A stretch of 64,000 nucleotides of DNA from Oceanimonas pelagia (GCF_030849025.1 NZ_CP118224.1:3117001-3181000); one strand, 5' to 3'. Counted from the stretch's first letter, positions 35,934 to 46,147 are shown. The notes: generated from the sequence alone by a model not told the origin. Program-made: numbers and translations.

Positions 35934-37717
35934 TGATTGCTCTCCCCTTGCAGGCTCGCCGGCAGCCGGTCACCGAGCTGCCCGGCAAAGCGCAGGCTTG
36001 CCAGCAACTGTAACAGGTTTTCCTGATGCCGGTAATTGAAGTTCACCGGGTGTATTTTTCCCATCACCGGTGCCTGGCCCTCCAGCCGGGTCAGCACCAC
36101 CGCCTCGCCGTCCGGCGTCATCGACACGGCGGCGTCGAGGCTCTGGTAACGCAGATCCTCCAGCATGCCCAAGGTCAGCCCCAGAGACAGGTTGTCCTCG
36201 GCGCTGGCGGCCAGGGCGTCACCGGCCTGATAAGACACCCAACCGTCCCGCCCCCACAACCGGCCGTTGTGCACGCTGAGGCGGCCATTCAGCACAAAAG
36301 GCAACCGGCCATGCAGGCGGCCGTCACCGGTCAGCCCCGGCAGCGCCGCCAGGCTCAGCAGGCGCGCCAGGGAAAGGTCCTGCAGGTGCAGCTCGCCCTG
36401 TGTGTGAGCACTCAGTTTCATGGGCGACAGCGCCAGCCGGCCCTCCAGCACCCGGCCGGTGAGCCCGGACAACCACAAACCATTCCCGCGCCAGTCGAGG
36501 GCGGCGTGAATGTTGGTGATCGGCACTCCGGTATTCAGCTCACCAATGGCCAGGCCGCTGTCCGGCGCCAGGCTGAATTGCCCCTGCCGCCAGGCCAGCC
36601 CCAGTTTCCCAGCCACTTTCCGGGCAAGCAGCTCGCCCCGGCGCAGCCGGCCATCGCTCAGGGCCAGCTCCAGCGTCAGCCCTTGGGTGGCATTCAGCAG
36701 GTTGCCGGCTCGCCCCGCCAGGCGCAGCTCGCCGTCTTCTACTTCAAGGGCGGGCAGGGTCAGCCAGCCATTCAGCCAGGCGGCCACCGCCGCCAATGGT
36801 AGTGTCTGCTCGGGCAGGGTCAGGGCCAGGCCCTGTTGCCAGTGCCAGTGAGCGCCCACTTGCACTGCCGGGCTCAGCCGCAGCCGCGCCTCGCCCTGCG
36901 CCTGTCCGGCCAGCACCAGTTCCAGCTCGGCCCCGGGCAGCGACCGTTGCTGCCAGCGCCCCCCCTGCCAGGCCAGCGTCCAGCGGCCGGTGCCCTTGAG
37001 CGGCACCGGGCCCGCCGGGCGCAGTGTCAGCCCGCGCAAACGCAACTGCCGCCAGCCCAGTTCGGCAATGGTCAGGCGCGTGCCGGGCCGCCATTGCCAG
37101 CCGGCCTGAGTGGTGTTCAGCCGCCCGTCCAGGCGCAGCCGGCCCGACAGCGGCGCCGGCAGGGCAGTGCTGGCATTCAGTTGCAGCGCCTGCCCCGGAA
37201 ACCAGTGCCCCTGCAGGTGCACCGGCCCCTGCAGCGACGGCACCAACAAGCGCCCGGGCAGCTCGCCCTGCCAGCGCCAGCCGTCCTGCTCGGGCGTCAG
37301 GGTCAGCGCGAGCAGGCCCCCGTCGGTGTGCCAGTCGATCATCACGGCGCCGTCAGCGCGGCGCAGCCGGGCCGGCCCGCTCAGCACAGCGTCGGCGGGC
37401 AGGTACAGGGTGAGGTGTTCAATGGCAAAATCCACCGGTGGCAGGGTCAGCAGCAACGACAGGGCATCGCCCTCACCTTTCGCGCCCTGGTTACCGCTGC
37501 GGGAGCAGGTGAGATCCAGACTCAGGGAGGCCAGGCGGCCGGTCAGCCGGCCGTCTTGCCAGTGCAGGCGAAAGTCCTGCGCCCGCTCCCGGGGGCAGGC
37601 CGGCACCTGAGCGCGCGCCAGGCTGGCGTTCAGCTCCAGCCAGGCCGGCAAGCCCTGAGCCACTGCCGGCCCGGGCCAGAGCAGCGTCAGCAACAGGCCG
37701 CAGACCAGCCTGCTCAT
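35930..37717 (-). CDS. ydbH: YdbH-like AsmA-family intermembrane protein, short form
   Basis: A 595-residue exported protein with an N-terminal signal/anchor (MSRLVCGLLLTLLWPGPAVA) and a long beta-rich body. Its position before ynbE and ydbL identifies it as YdbH, a member of the AsmA/TamB-type bridges that move phospholipid between membranes. E. coli YdbH has about 880 residues, so this one is shorter by almost 300; the missing length is in the body, and no frameshift is evident. The C-terminus has the interface with YnbE. It is divergent from the DUF2500 gene. Confidence 0.85.
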   Translation of the reverse strand: MSRLVCGLLLTLLWPGPAVAQGLPAWLELNASLARAQVPACPRERAQDFRLHWQDGRLTGRLASLSLDLTCSRSGNQGAKGEGDALSLLLTLPPVDFAIEHLTLYLPADAVLSGPARLRRADGAVMIDWHTDGGLLALTLTPEQDGWRWQGELPGRLLVPSLQGPVHLQGHWFPGQALQLNASTALPAPLSGRLRLDGRLNTTQAGWQWRPGTRLTIAELGWRQLRLRGLTLRPAGPVPLKGTGRWTLAWQGGRWQQRSLPGAELELVLAGQAQGEARLRLSPAVQVGAHWHWQQGLALTLPEQTLPLAAVAAWLNGWLTLPALEVEDGELRLAGRAGNLLNATQGLTLELALSDGRLRRGELLARKVAGKLGLAWRQGQFSLAPDSGLAIGELNTGVPITNIHAALDWRGNGLWLSGLTGRVLEGRLALSPMKLSAHTQGELHLQDLSLARLLSLAALPGLTGDGRLHGRLPFVLNGRLSVHNGRLWGRDGWVSYQAGDALAASAEDNLSLGLTLGMLEDLRYQSLDAAVSMTPDGEAVVLTRLEGQAPVMGKIHPVNFNYRHQENLLQLLASLRFAGQLGDRLPASLQGESNQ

Positions 37718-37785
37718 GGTAAAAATCCACTTGCGTCGTCTGGCACAGGTCTTAAGCTGAAGCCAGCAACAAGGGAGGAGCCTGT

Positions 37786-38142
37786 ATGGACAAGTTTGTG
37801 CTCTGGGCCATTGTCATCATCGCCTTTGTGGTGCTCGGGCGGCAACTGTACCGGCGGTTTTACGACCATATTCAGCCTCAACACAGCCTCAGGGTGGTGA
37901 TCACCGGCAAGCGGGTGCGCAAGTTCATGGGCCGCACCCGCCAGGAAGAAACCGACCTGCCCCCGCCCCGGGTCAGTTACTATGTCAGTTTTCGGCCCCA
38001 CAGCGGCGGCCGGGAACGGGAGTTTCGGGTCAGTGAGCACCTTTACGAGCAACTTGTTCCCAATGCCACCGGCACCCTGGTGATCAAGGGCCGGCGCTTT
38101 ATCGCCTTTGAGCCGGACGAGGTTATCCTGGATAACGACTGA
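37786..38142 (+). CDS. DUF2500 membrane-anchored protein (YhhM-like)
   Basis: A 118-residue protein with one N-terminal membrane helix (about 4-20) and a soluble beta domain containing YYVSFRPHSGGREREFRVSE and GTLVIKGRRFIAFEP, the DUF2500 pattern seen in YhhM. Function is unknown. A GGGAGG ribosome site precedes the ATG. The end overlaps the convergent DUF411 gene by 20 bp. Confidence 0.85.
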   Translation: MDKFVLWAIVIIAFVVLGRQLYRRFYDHIQPQHSLRVVITGKRVRKFMGRTRQEETDLPPPRVSYYVSFRPHSGGREREFRVSEHLYEQLVPNATGTLVIKGRRFIAFEPDEVILDND

Positions 38143-38551
38143 ACACCGTGGTGGTGCCCTGCTCGTCAAAGCTCAGTACCTCATAGGGCGTGCCGGGAAT
38201 GTCCATGCCCGGCGCACTTTGCGGCATACCGGGAATGGTCAGGCCGCGCACCTCGGGCCGCTGCTCCAGCAACCGCTTCACGTCCGCCGCCGGCACGTGG
38301 CCCTCGATCACATAGCCACCCACTTCGGCGGTATGGCAGGAAGCCAGACCCTGTTTCACCCCAGCCCGGACCTTGATGGCGCCCATGTGCTCGGTGTCGA
38401 TGCTGTTCACCTCAAAGCCGGACTCGCGCATGTGCTCCACCCAGTCTTCGCAGCAACCACAGGTGGGTGACTTATAGACGGTGACCTGAGCCGGTGCGGC
38501 CAGCACCGGCCCCGCCAGCAGCAGTGCCAGACTCAATAAACTCTTTTTCAT
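38123..38551 (-). CDS. DUF411 exported metal-binding protein
   Basis: A 142-residue protein with a signal peptide ending LAAP. The mature part has KSPTCGCCEDW near residue 27, then CHTAEVGGYVIEGHVPA with a conserved Cys-His, and a thioredoxin-like pattern. DUF411 proteins are linked to copper handling in several bacteria. No copper-responsive site was seen upstream. Overlaps the DUF2500 gene tail. Confidence 0.88.
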   Translation of the reverse strand: MKKSLLSLALLLAGPVLAAPAQVTVYKSPTCGCCEDWVEHMRESGFEVNSIDTEHMGAIKVRAGVKQGLASCHTAEVGGYVIEGHVPAADVKRLLEQRPEVRGLTIPGMPQSAPGMDIPGTPYEVLSFDEQGTTTVFSRYPG

Positions 38552-38671
38552 TGGGAATTACCTCTCTTGTTCAGGCGGCTCCGGGTCCGCCGTCGCCGGT
38601 ATTCAGGGCGGCGCCAAACGGTTATGCTAGCGTCACTCATTTTTCATTCTACCGCTTTGTCCGGAGTCAAC

Positions 38672-39061
38672 ATGTCTTATCTTGCCGTCAAGCACGCCCA
38701 CATGATGTTCGCCATGATCAGCATAGTGCTGTTCATGCTGAGAGCCTGGCTGGCCGTGCCCTCGCCCGCCCGGATCAGCAACAAACTGCTGAAAATTCTG
38801 CCGCACGTCAACGATACCCTGCTGCTGCTGTGCGGCATCTGGCTGGCGGTGAACATTAACCAGATCCCCTTTGGCAACAGCCCCTGGCTCACCGCCAAGG
38901 TAGTGGGCCTGGTGCTTTACATTATTGTCGGCACCATCGCCATCAAGCGCGGCAAGACTCAGGGGCAACGGCTGATCGCGGCCCTGGCCTCCATCGCCAT
39001 CTTTGCCTACATCTACGGCGCCGCCGTGAGCAAGTCGCCGCTGTCCTGGCTGGCACTCTAA
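38672..39061 (+). CDS. sirB2: SirB2-family inner-membrane protein
   Basis: A 129-residue membrane protein with four helices, starting MSYLAVKHAHMMFAMIS. The SirB2 family is named from Salmonella invasion regulation but is a conserved membrane protein of unknown biochemistry. A CCGGAG ribosome site precedes the ATG at 38672, in preference to an upstream in-frame ATG. The end overlaps the M14 peptidase by 4 bp. Confidence 0.88.
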   Translation: MSYLAVKHAHMMFAMISIVLFMLRAWLAVPSPARISNKLLKILPHVNDTLLLLCGIWLAVNINQIPFGNSPWLTAKVVGLVLYIIVGTIAIKRGKTQGQRLIAALASIAIFAYIYGAAVSKSPLSWLAL

Positions 39062-40629
39062 TCCCGCCGATCCGGCGCGGCTCCTGCGGCGCCGGGCTCG
39101 CTCGGCCACACCGGGAATACCGGAAACCGCCCCGGCGCCAGCCAGCGCCAGTCCGCCTCCTGATACAGGCTGTTGCTCGAGCGCGGATCCAGCATCAGCG
39201 CCGCCAGCGGCCCCAGCGGCTGCTCGGTGGGCACCAGCAAATCCCCCGGGCCCAGCCTGACCACAGCGGGCCGTGAAGCCACCTCGGCCCGCCATTTTTC
39301 CCGCACCCCCGGCCGTGAAGCGGGTTGTGGCAGCACCGTCTCAATCTGCAACCGCTCGGCGGCCAGCATCCGCGGCGCCCGCACCGTGTCAAAGCGAATA
39401 TGATGCCGGCTCAGCCAGCGGGCCATGCGCTCCCGCTCCCGGGTCACCGCATAGGCCGGCGGCAGGGCCACCGGCTCGCCGGTGAGAATGGTATTGTGGT
39501 TGGCAAAGGGGTGCCATTCACGCCGTCCGTCCACCAGCCGCACTAGGGGCAGCCAGACCTCGGGCCGGTCGGCATTCAGGCCAAACTGCACATCCATCCA
39601 CAGGGTGCGGCCATCACCGGCCCTTGAACGCCAGCCGTGGCGGGCCTGGCGCGACACCGACACCAGCCGGGCACTGTCTTCGGCGGCCAGCTGCAACAGA
39701 CTGAGCAGCGCCAGATGCTGTTTGCGCACCCGCTCGGCAATGTTGCGCGGCGTGGCATACCTTCCGGCCTTGTTGTCGAGCCGGCTTTCCACCAGCACCG
39801 ACACCCGCCCCTGCAGGGCGGCGTAGTTGCGCAGGTTAGTAATGCCCAGCCCGCCCCGGGCCACGAGCTGGCCGAGGCGCGTAACCTCACCCCGGTAGGC
39901 TTCGGCCCGCACGCCGGCACCGCTCACCCGGCGCAGCAGCGCCGGCAGCAAAAAATGTTCGCCGTAGTCCAGCAGGCGGGCATCGATATTGGGGTTGTTG
40001 CCCACCTCGAACTGCACTTCCACATCGGTGAGCCAGCCCTGCTGTTTGGTAAGCACCCGCTTCCAGATGCCGGACTCGTGGGCGTCGTATACCAGATCCG
40101 GATCAAAGCTGTGCAGTGCGTTCACCAGCAGGCGGGTTTCACCGGCGTTGAGTGCCACATAGTCGATATTGGTATTGTCGTTATTGGCATTATGCCGGCG
40201 GGACAGATCCCGCCCGTCCGGGTTGGCCAGGGCCACCAGCACCAGGTTGAGGCGCTTGAGCAGATCCGCGTGTTCACCCGCAGCCAGCTCCCGCGCCAGC
40301 TGCAGCACCGCCTCGGCGCCGGCCGGCTCATTGCCGTGCTGGGCCGCCAGCACCAGCACGGTGGCCTTGTCCGGCTCGGGCCGGTAGCTGCGCAGAAAGG
40401 CCGGCGATGACGACACCAGCAGGGCGTCAATGGAACGGCCACCGGCGGAATTGCCCAGCGACACCAGCCGGGCCTGTTCCAGGCGGTCATCAAGCTCCGC
40501 CAGGTAACGGCCGGTGTCGCGACTGTCGGGCAACACCAAAAAGTGTGCTTTTTCCAGAGGGGTGGGTGGAATAACGGCAGCCCAGGCAAGGCTGCTGCAC
40601 CACAGCGCCAGTATCGCCAGCAACCTCAT
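39058..40629 (-). CDS. Secreted M14-family zinc carboxypeptidase-like protein
   Basis: A 523-residue exported protein with signal peptide ending AWA. The M14 zinc site is present: His98 and Glu101 in AQHGNEPAG and His184 in YDAHESG. The substrate region NPDGRDLSRRHNANNDNTN fits the family. The C-terminal half (about 300-520) carries an extra beta region of unknown role. It likely trims carboxyl ends of peptides or peptidoglycan-derived peptides. The ATG at 40629 is chosen over a GTG 12 bases upstream. Confidence 0.85.
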   Translation of the reverse strand: MRLLAILALWCSSLAWAAVIPPTPLEKAHFLVLPDSRDTGRYLAELDDRLEQARLVSLGNSAGGRSIDALLVSSSPAFLRSYRPEPDKATVLVLAAQHGNEPAGAEAVLQLARELAAGEHADLLKRLNLVLVALANPDGRDLSRRHNANNDNTNIDYVALNAGETRLLVNALHSFDPDLVYDAHESGIWKRVLTKQQGWLTDVEVQFEVGNNPNIDARLLDYGEHFLLPALLRRVSGAGVRAEAYRGEVTRLGQLVARGGLGITNLRNYAALQGRVSVLVESRLDNKAGRYATPRNIAERVRKQHLALLSLLQLAAEDSARLVSVSRQARHGWRSRAGDGRTLWMDVQFGLNADRPEVWLPLVRLVDGRREWHPFANHNTILTGEPVALPPAYAVTRERERMARWLSRHHIRFDTVRAPRMLAAERLQIETVLPQPASRPGVREKWRAEVASRPAVVRLGPGDLLVPTEQPLGPLAALMLDPRSSNSLYQEADWRWLAPGRFPVFPVWPSEPGAAGAAPDRRD

Positions 40630-40828
40630 GACAGGCACCAAAAGAGTAAGTTATTTCAGATAGTTATAGCCGTATTACAGCGCTGCAGGCAAGCGCACAC
40701 CGCGTCAGAAATGGTCCCGGTCTGGCCATCTGTAGAAAAATGGCGACACTCGCTCCCGAAAAGGTTGCGTCAAAACTTGTCACACCCCCTGCCTAGGATA
40801 CAATCATCCCAAGCAAGAGGGCATAACC

Positions 40829-41791
40829 ATGAGTAAGAAACTGCTGAGACAACTGACCCTGGCGCGCTGTGTTCCCTATCGTCCATACAAGCTGACCGCG
40901 CGCCAGCTGCAAGAGAAACTGGAAGAAGAAGGAATTCAGGTCAGCCTGCGGACCGTGCAGCGGGATCTGGAAGAAATGTCGGGCATGGGCCTGTTCGATC
41001 TGACCTCGGACGATCGCAGCAAACCCCATGGCTGGTGTTTCGAACGCAATGGTTTGAACGACTTCGCTAACTTTATGCCGCTGAGCCTGGCCATGGCGCT
41101 GAAAACCTGGAACGACCAGGCCGCCGATCTGCTGCCGGCCAGTGTGCTCACCGAACTCAACCCGATCATCGACAAGGCCACCCAGGTCATTAACGACAGC
41201 CAGAGCGAACTGGCCGGCCGCTGGATGGAAAACGTGGTGCAGCTGCCCAGGCCGTTCCCGGGCAGCCCGGAAATGCGTCGCGCCACTACCATTCGCGACG
41301 CCCTGTGGCGGGGCCGCAAGTTCAGCGCCGAGATCAAGCGGCTGATCAAGGGCCGCACCGTGTGGCTGCGCTACGAGCAGGTCAACCCGCTGGGCATCGT
41401 CACCCGCAAGGACGGCCCCATGCTGCTGTGCACCGTGTCGGACATGGATCCCAAGATCTACGGCATTCCCTTTGAGCACATCAAGGACGTGGAGCTCACC
41501 AGCCGGCCGGTGACCCAGCCGCGGGAGTTCAGCGTGCACAAGCTGATTCGTGAAAAAGGCTATCAGGAAGAGGCGGAAACCATCCACTTTGTCGGCCGCG
41601 TGACCAACACCGGACGCCCGCTGCTGGAAGAAACCATTCCGGGCCACAATCCCCGATTGACCCGTTATGACAAGCAAAGCATGATGGTGGAAACCGACGT
41701 GAAAGATTCGCCTGAATTTCGTCGCTGGCTCACCGACATGGCCGGCAAGGTAGAAATCCTGGCGCCGGAATCACTGAAAACCCCCAAGTAA
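40829..41791 (+). CDS. WYL-domain transcriptional regulator
   Basis: A 320-residue protein. The N-terminal winged HTH (about 1-60; RQLQEKLEEEGIQVSLRTVQRDLEEM) is DeoR/HTH_11-like. The middle to C-terminal part is a WYL domain, a ligand-sensing SH3-like fold that often binds nucleic acids or nucleotides and controls DNA-damage or phage-defence genes. It lies directly upstream of the FtsZ-family gene, with an intrinsic terminator between them. It may control that gene, though the target is inferred from position. Confidence 0.85.
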   Translation: MSKKLLRQLTLARCVPYRPYKLTARQLQEKLEEEGIQVSLRTVQRDLEEMSGMGLFDLTSDDRSKPHGWCFERNGLNDFANFMPLSLAMALKTWNDQAADLLPASVLTELNPIIDKATQVINDSQSELAGRWMENVVQLPRPFPGSPEMRRATTIRDALWRGRKFSAEIKRLIKGRTVWLRYEQVNPLGIVTRKDGPMLLCTVSDMDPKIYGIPFEHIKDVELTSRPVTQPREFSVHKLIREKGYQEEAETIHFVGRVTNTGRPLLEETIPGHNPRLTRYDKQSMMVETDVKDSPEFRRWLTDMAGKVEILAPESLKTPK

Positions 41792-41810
41792 CGGCTTCAA
41801 CACCGATGAC

Positions 41811-41841
41811 AAGGGCTGACTGGTTCAGCCCTTTTGTTTTT
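41811..41841 (+). terminator. Intrinsic terminator in the leader of the FtsZ-family gene
   Basis: AAGGGCTGA and TCAGCCCTT form a 9-bp stem with a 5-nt loop, followed by TTTT and GTTTTT. It ends only 15 bp before the FtsZ-family ATG, leaving just the ribosome site ACGGAGACC between. It ends WYL-gene transcription but leaves no room for a separate promoter for the next gene. Confidence 0.8.
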
Positions 41842-41855
41842 CCACGGAGACCAGG

Positions 41856-42938
<1,083 letters not shown>

Positions 42939-42958
42939 ACGCCAGCGCACAGAAACGC

Positions 42959-42988
42959 AAAAGGCCGACGCAAGCGTCGGCCTTTTTT
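42959..42988. terminator. Bidirectional intrinsic terminator after the FtsZ-family gene
   Basis: GGCCGACGC AA GCGTCGGCC stem with A-run and six-T run, between the convergent FtsZ-family gene and gltS. Confidence 0.85.
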
Positions 42989-43004
42989 ATGCGGAAATTC
43001 AGGC

Positions 43005-44213
43005 TCAACCGAACACGTTCAGGCACCAGGTAATGGCAGGAATGGCCACAATGTCGATCAGCACGGCACCGCACAAGGGGGCCACGATAAAAGCCTTGTG
43101 GGAGAACACCCGGTAACGGTCGCACACCGCCCCCATGTTGGCCACGGCATTGGGAGTAGCGCCCAGACCATGGCCCACAAAACCGGCACAGAGCACGGCG
43201 GCGTCGTAGTTGCCACCCATCAGCCGGAACATCAGGAAGTAGGCCAGCATGATAATCGCCAGGGTCTGAATAACCAGGATGATCAGCAGCGAGCCGCCCA
43301 GATCCGCCAGCTGCCACAGTTTCAGCGACATCATCGCCATGGTCAGGAAGATGCCCAGGCAGAAGTCCCCGATCACGTTGTTGGCGCTGTCGGACAGCGG
43401 CAGCAGCCGCACCACTTCATTCAGGTTGCGGATCAGAATGGCCACAAACATGGCGCCCACGTAGGACGGCAGAATAATGTCGAACTGCTCACGCAGGTTA
43501 CCGCTCAGCCACAGGCCCACCACCATGGTACACAGCACCAGGGCCACGCTCTTCAGCAGCAGGGTGCCGGTCACCGGCTCGCGGCTCGGCTTTTCCGACT
43601 CTTTCAGCGCTTCCAGCTCATGCACCTGCTCGGCCTCAATGACCACGCCATGGCGCTTGATCAGCAGCCGGGCCACGGGCGCACCCAGCAGGCCGCCGGC
43701 CACCATGCCAAAGGTGGCCGCCGCCAGCGCCGCCGTGGTGGCACCGGTTACCCCCAGCGCCTCGGCCTCGGGACCAAAAGCGGCGGCGGCGCCAAAGCCA
43801 CCTTCCAGCGACACCGCACCGGCCATCAGGCCCAGCAGCGGGTGCTCACCCAGCGCAGAGGCAATGCCGATGCCGATGCCATTCTGCATCAGTGCCAGCA
43901 ACCAGCAGGCCACCAGGTACACCCCCAGCACCTTGCCGCCCTTTTTCAGCAGCGCCAGGCTGCCGCCCAGGCCCACGGTGGCAAAAAAAGCGATCATCAG
44001 CGGGCTTTGCAGCGCCAGATCGAACTGAAACTCCACCTGGGCCCAGTCCCGGGCCAGCCAGGCGAACACGGCAAAGCCAAAGCCACCGATCACCGGGGCC
44101 GGCACGCACAGCTGGTGCAGCACCGGAATGCGCCGTTGCAGATACATGCCCAGCATCAGCAGCAGCGCCGCCAGGGTGGTGGTGGTCATCACATCGAATG
44201 AAATCACGTTCAT
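43005..44213 (-). CDS. gltS: Sodium/glutamate symporter GltS
   Basis: A 402-residue inner-membrane carrier of the ESS family with about ten helices in two inverted halves. The paired re-entrant-loop motifs are GAVSLEGGFGAAAAFGPE and GFVGHGLGATPNAVANM. It imports glutamate with Na+. It is downstream of hutG on the same strand, 34 bp away, so glutamate transport and histidine breakdown to glutamate are probably cotranscribed. An IclR regulator heads this cluster. Confidence 0.93.
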   Translation of the reverse strand: MNVISFDVMTTTTLAALLLMLGMYLQRRIPVLHQLCVPAPVIGGFGFAVFAWLARDWAQVEFQFDLALQSPLMIAFFATVGLGGSLALLKKGGKVLGVYLVACWLLALMQNGIGIGIASALGEHPLLGLMAGAVSLEGGFGAAAAFGPEAEALGVTGATTAALAAATFGMVAGGLLGAPVARLLIKRHGVVIEAEQVHELEALKESEKPSREPVTGTLLLKSVALVLCTMVVGLWLSGNLREQFDIILPSYVGAMFVAILIRNLNEVVRLLPLSDSANNVIGDFCLGIFLTMAMMSLKLWQLADLGGSLLIILVIQTLAIIMLAYFLMFRLMGGNYDAAVLCAGFVGHGLGATPNAVANMGAVCDRYRVFSHKAFIVAPLCGAVLIDIVAIPAITWCLNVFG

Positions 44214-44247
44214 AAAACTTCCCTATAGATACAGCTTGAGGGGTCTG

Positions 44248-45198
44248 TCAGCCGGTGAGCCGGGCCAACAGACGGGCGGCCACGCGGGCCGTGAGAGACT
44301 GGTGATCACGGGCCGGATTGAGCTCGGCAATATCGGCCATCATCACCTTGTTGCTGGCAAGAATGCGCTCCAGCGCCGCTTCCAGCAGACCCATGTCCAT
44401 GCCCCGCACCGCCGGCGCACTCACGCCGGGGGCCAGGCTGGCGGGCAATACATCCAGGCAAATGGTCAGGTAAATCAGGTCTACCTCGGCCAGGGCCTGG
44501 TCCAGGGCGTCGAACATGGGCACCGGGTTCCAGCTGGTCAGCTGTTCATCCAGCACAATGCGGGTGTTCAGCTGCCCGGCCCGTTCAAACAGCGCCGCCG
44601 TATTGTGGCAGCGGCTCACACCAATGCAGGTGTAGTGAAAAGGCGTGCCCAGCTGCTCGCACAGCAGGGCGCACTGGTTAAAGGGCGTGCCGGAGCTGGC
44701 CCGGGCGGAGCGGCGCAGATCCAGATGGGCGTCGAAGTTGATGATGCCCACCCGGGGCAGTGCCGGCTGATCCTGCAGGTGCCGCATCAGACCGGTAAAG
44801 CTGCCATAGGCAATTTCATGGCCGCCGCCCAGGCCGACTACCCGGTGGCCGGCACCGAGCAGCCGGGCCACCTGTTCGGCATAGAGCGACTGGGCCAGCT
44901 CCAGCTCGTCTTCATGGCAAATCACATCACCGGCGTCGTACAGCGGCTGCTCGCCGTGCCACGACAGGTTGGCGGCGGCGGCCCGCAGGGCCCTGGGGCC
45001 CTGGGCGGCGCCGGGATTGCCCTGGTTGCGGCGCACGCCGGCGTCGCTGCAAAAGCCAAGCAGCGCCACCCCGGCCGGAGACGATCCGGCCAGCGACTGC
45101 ACCTGCTGATGCCAGCGCCGGGCCAGGGGGCCTTCTTCGGTATCAACACGGCCCTGCCATACGTTCATGTCGGCCAGTTTGTAGGTGGTTTGCTTCAT
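44248..45198 (-). CDS. hutG: Formimidoylglutamase HutG
   Basis: A 316-residue ureohydrolase-family manganese enzyme that releases formamide from N-formimidoyl-glutamate in the last step of histidine degradation. Metal-site motifs are GGGHEIAYGS, NFDAHLDLR and the TICLDVLPAS segment in place of SxDxDxxDP. The ATG at 45198 follows a CAGGAGT ribosome site. No other hut genes (hutH, hutU, hutI) are in the window, so the enzyme is detached from the usual cluster. It lies between an IclR regulator and gltS. Confidence 0.9.
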   Translation of the reverse strand: MKQTTYKLADMNVWQGRVDTEEGPLARRWHQQVQSLAGSSPAGVALLGFCSDAGVRRNQGNPGAAQGPRALRAAAANLSWHGEQPLYDAGDVICHEDELELAQSLYAEQVARLLGAGHRVVGLGGGHEIAYGSFTGLMRHLQDQPALPRVGIINFDAHLDLRRSARASSGTPFNQCALLCEQLGTPFHYTCIGVSRCHNTAALFERAGQLNTRIVLDEQLTSWNPVPMFDALDQALAEVDLIYLTICLDVLPASLAPGVSAPAVRGMDMGLLEAALERILASNKVMMADIAELNPARDHQSLTARVAARLLARLTG

Positions 45199-45219
45199 GG
45201 TTGACTCCTGCATATTGGT

Positions 45220-45942
45220 TCAGTAACTCATGGCGCCCAGGCGCTGGGCGGCGTCACAGGTCCAGCGAATCCACTGGCCGGCGGCGGTGCCCACCCGCTC
45301 GGCCGGCGCCATCAGGCTGATGCCGCCCAGCAGGTGCTCCCGGCTGCTCAGCACCGGCACGCTCACCCCCCAGATATTCTGGTCTATCTCCCCTTCCGAC
45401 ACTGCGTAACCCTGCTCACTCACGCGGGCCAGCTCGGCCCGCAGCGTTGCCTGGTCGGCGGGGGCCAGGTCGGCCAGCACCGCCTCGCGCAAGGTCTCAT
45501 CGGCAAAGGCCAGCAGCGCCTTGGCGCTGGCCCCCCGCAGCAGCGGCTGGGAATGGCCCTTCTGATAGCAGCAGCGCAGGGCCTGGGGGCTGTCGATCAT
45601 TTCCACGCACAGGGCGCGGCGGCCCGACAGCATCATCAGGGCGGCACTTTCCCCGGTGCGCACCGCCAGCTCGCTGAGCAGAGGGCGGGCCCAGGTGAGC
45701 ACGCTGTTGTGCTGCTCAAAGCCCGCCGCCAGCTGCACCGCCATGGGGCCGGGGGCGTAATGGCCGCTGTGGCGCTCCTGCACCAGCGACCAGCGCGCCA
45801 GGGTACCCAGGTAACGATAGGTGCTCGACAGCGGCAGCCCGGTGTGCTCGGCCAGGGCCCGGGCGGTAAGCGGCTCCGGGGCCACGGCCAGTGCCGACAG
45901 CAGTGCAAAAACCTTGTCCTGGGATGGTGTTTTTTCAGCCAT
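45220..45942 (-). CDS. IclR-family transcriptional regulator
   Basis: A 240-residue regulator. The N-terminal winged HTH is ALAEHTGLPLSSTYRYLGTL, and the C-terminal IclR ligand domain follows (about 75-240, with KALLAFADETLREAV and EGEIDQNIWGVSVPV). It precedes hutG by 22 bp on the same strand, with an AGGAGG ribosome site. It probably controls hutG and gltS, replacing the HutC-type repressor that usually controls hut genes. An inverted repeat upstream (45998-46014) is a possible autoregulatory site. Confidence 0.88.
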   Translation of the reverse strand: MAEKTPSQDKVFALLSALAVAPEPLTARALAEHTGLPLSSTYRYLGTLARWSLVQERHSGHYAPGPMAVQLAAGFEQHNSVLTWARPLLSELAVRTGESAALMMLSGRRALCVEMIDSPQALRCCYQKGHSQPLLRGASAKALLAFADETLREAVLADLAPADQATLRAELARVSEQGYAVSEGEIDQNIWGVSVPVLSSREHLLGGISLMAPAERVGTAAGQWIRWTCDAAQRLGAMSY

Positions 45943-45997
45943 AACGTCCTCCTGGGGCCGCGACCTTCGCTCAGAAAGCGACCGGTGTAAAACTTAA

Positions 45998-46014
45998 TTC
46001 TCAGAATGTGAGAA
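45998..46014. promoter_or_regulatory. Inverted repeat upstream of the IclR regulator gene
   Basis: TTCTCA GAATG TGAGAA is an inverted repeat about 60 bp before the IclR start. A regulator site, perhaps for autoregulation, is plausible. Confidence 0.45.
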
Positions 46015-46147
46015 ATAATGGCAATTTAAATGCGCTTATTCCACCAATGTGAAAAGAGAGACGTATTGGCGCAGAGTGACGGGAGCCCATGAACACGACG
46101 GCCGGAACGGCGCGGTAACGGGCAGGAGGAAGCGTGAAAAACGAACG
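46015..46147. other. Intergenic region, no gene seen
   Basis: Part of the roughly 420-bp gap between the IclR gene and the EEP-family gene. Apart from the inverted repeat at 45998-46014 and the possible RNA at 46148-46230, I see no ORF with a ribosome site and no other structure; 46231-46362 likewise looks empty. Confidence 0.45.

Noticed and set aside
38552-38671. A copper-responsive operator before the DUF411 gene
   Set aside because: I looked for a CueR-like palindrome and did not find a convincing one.
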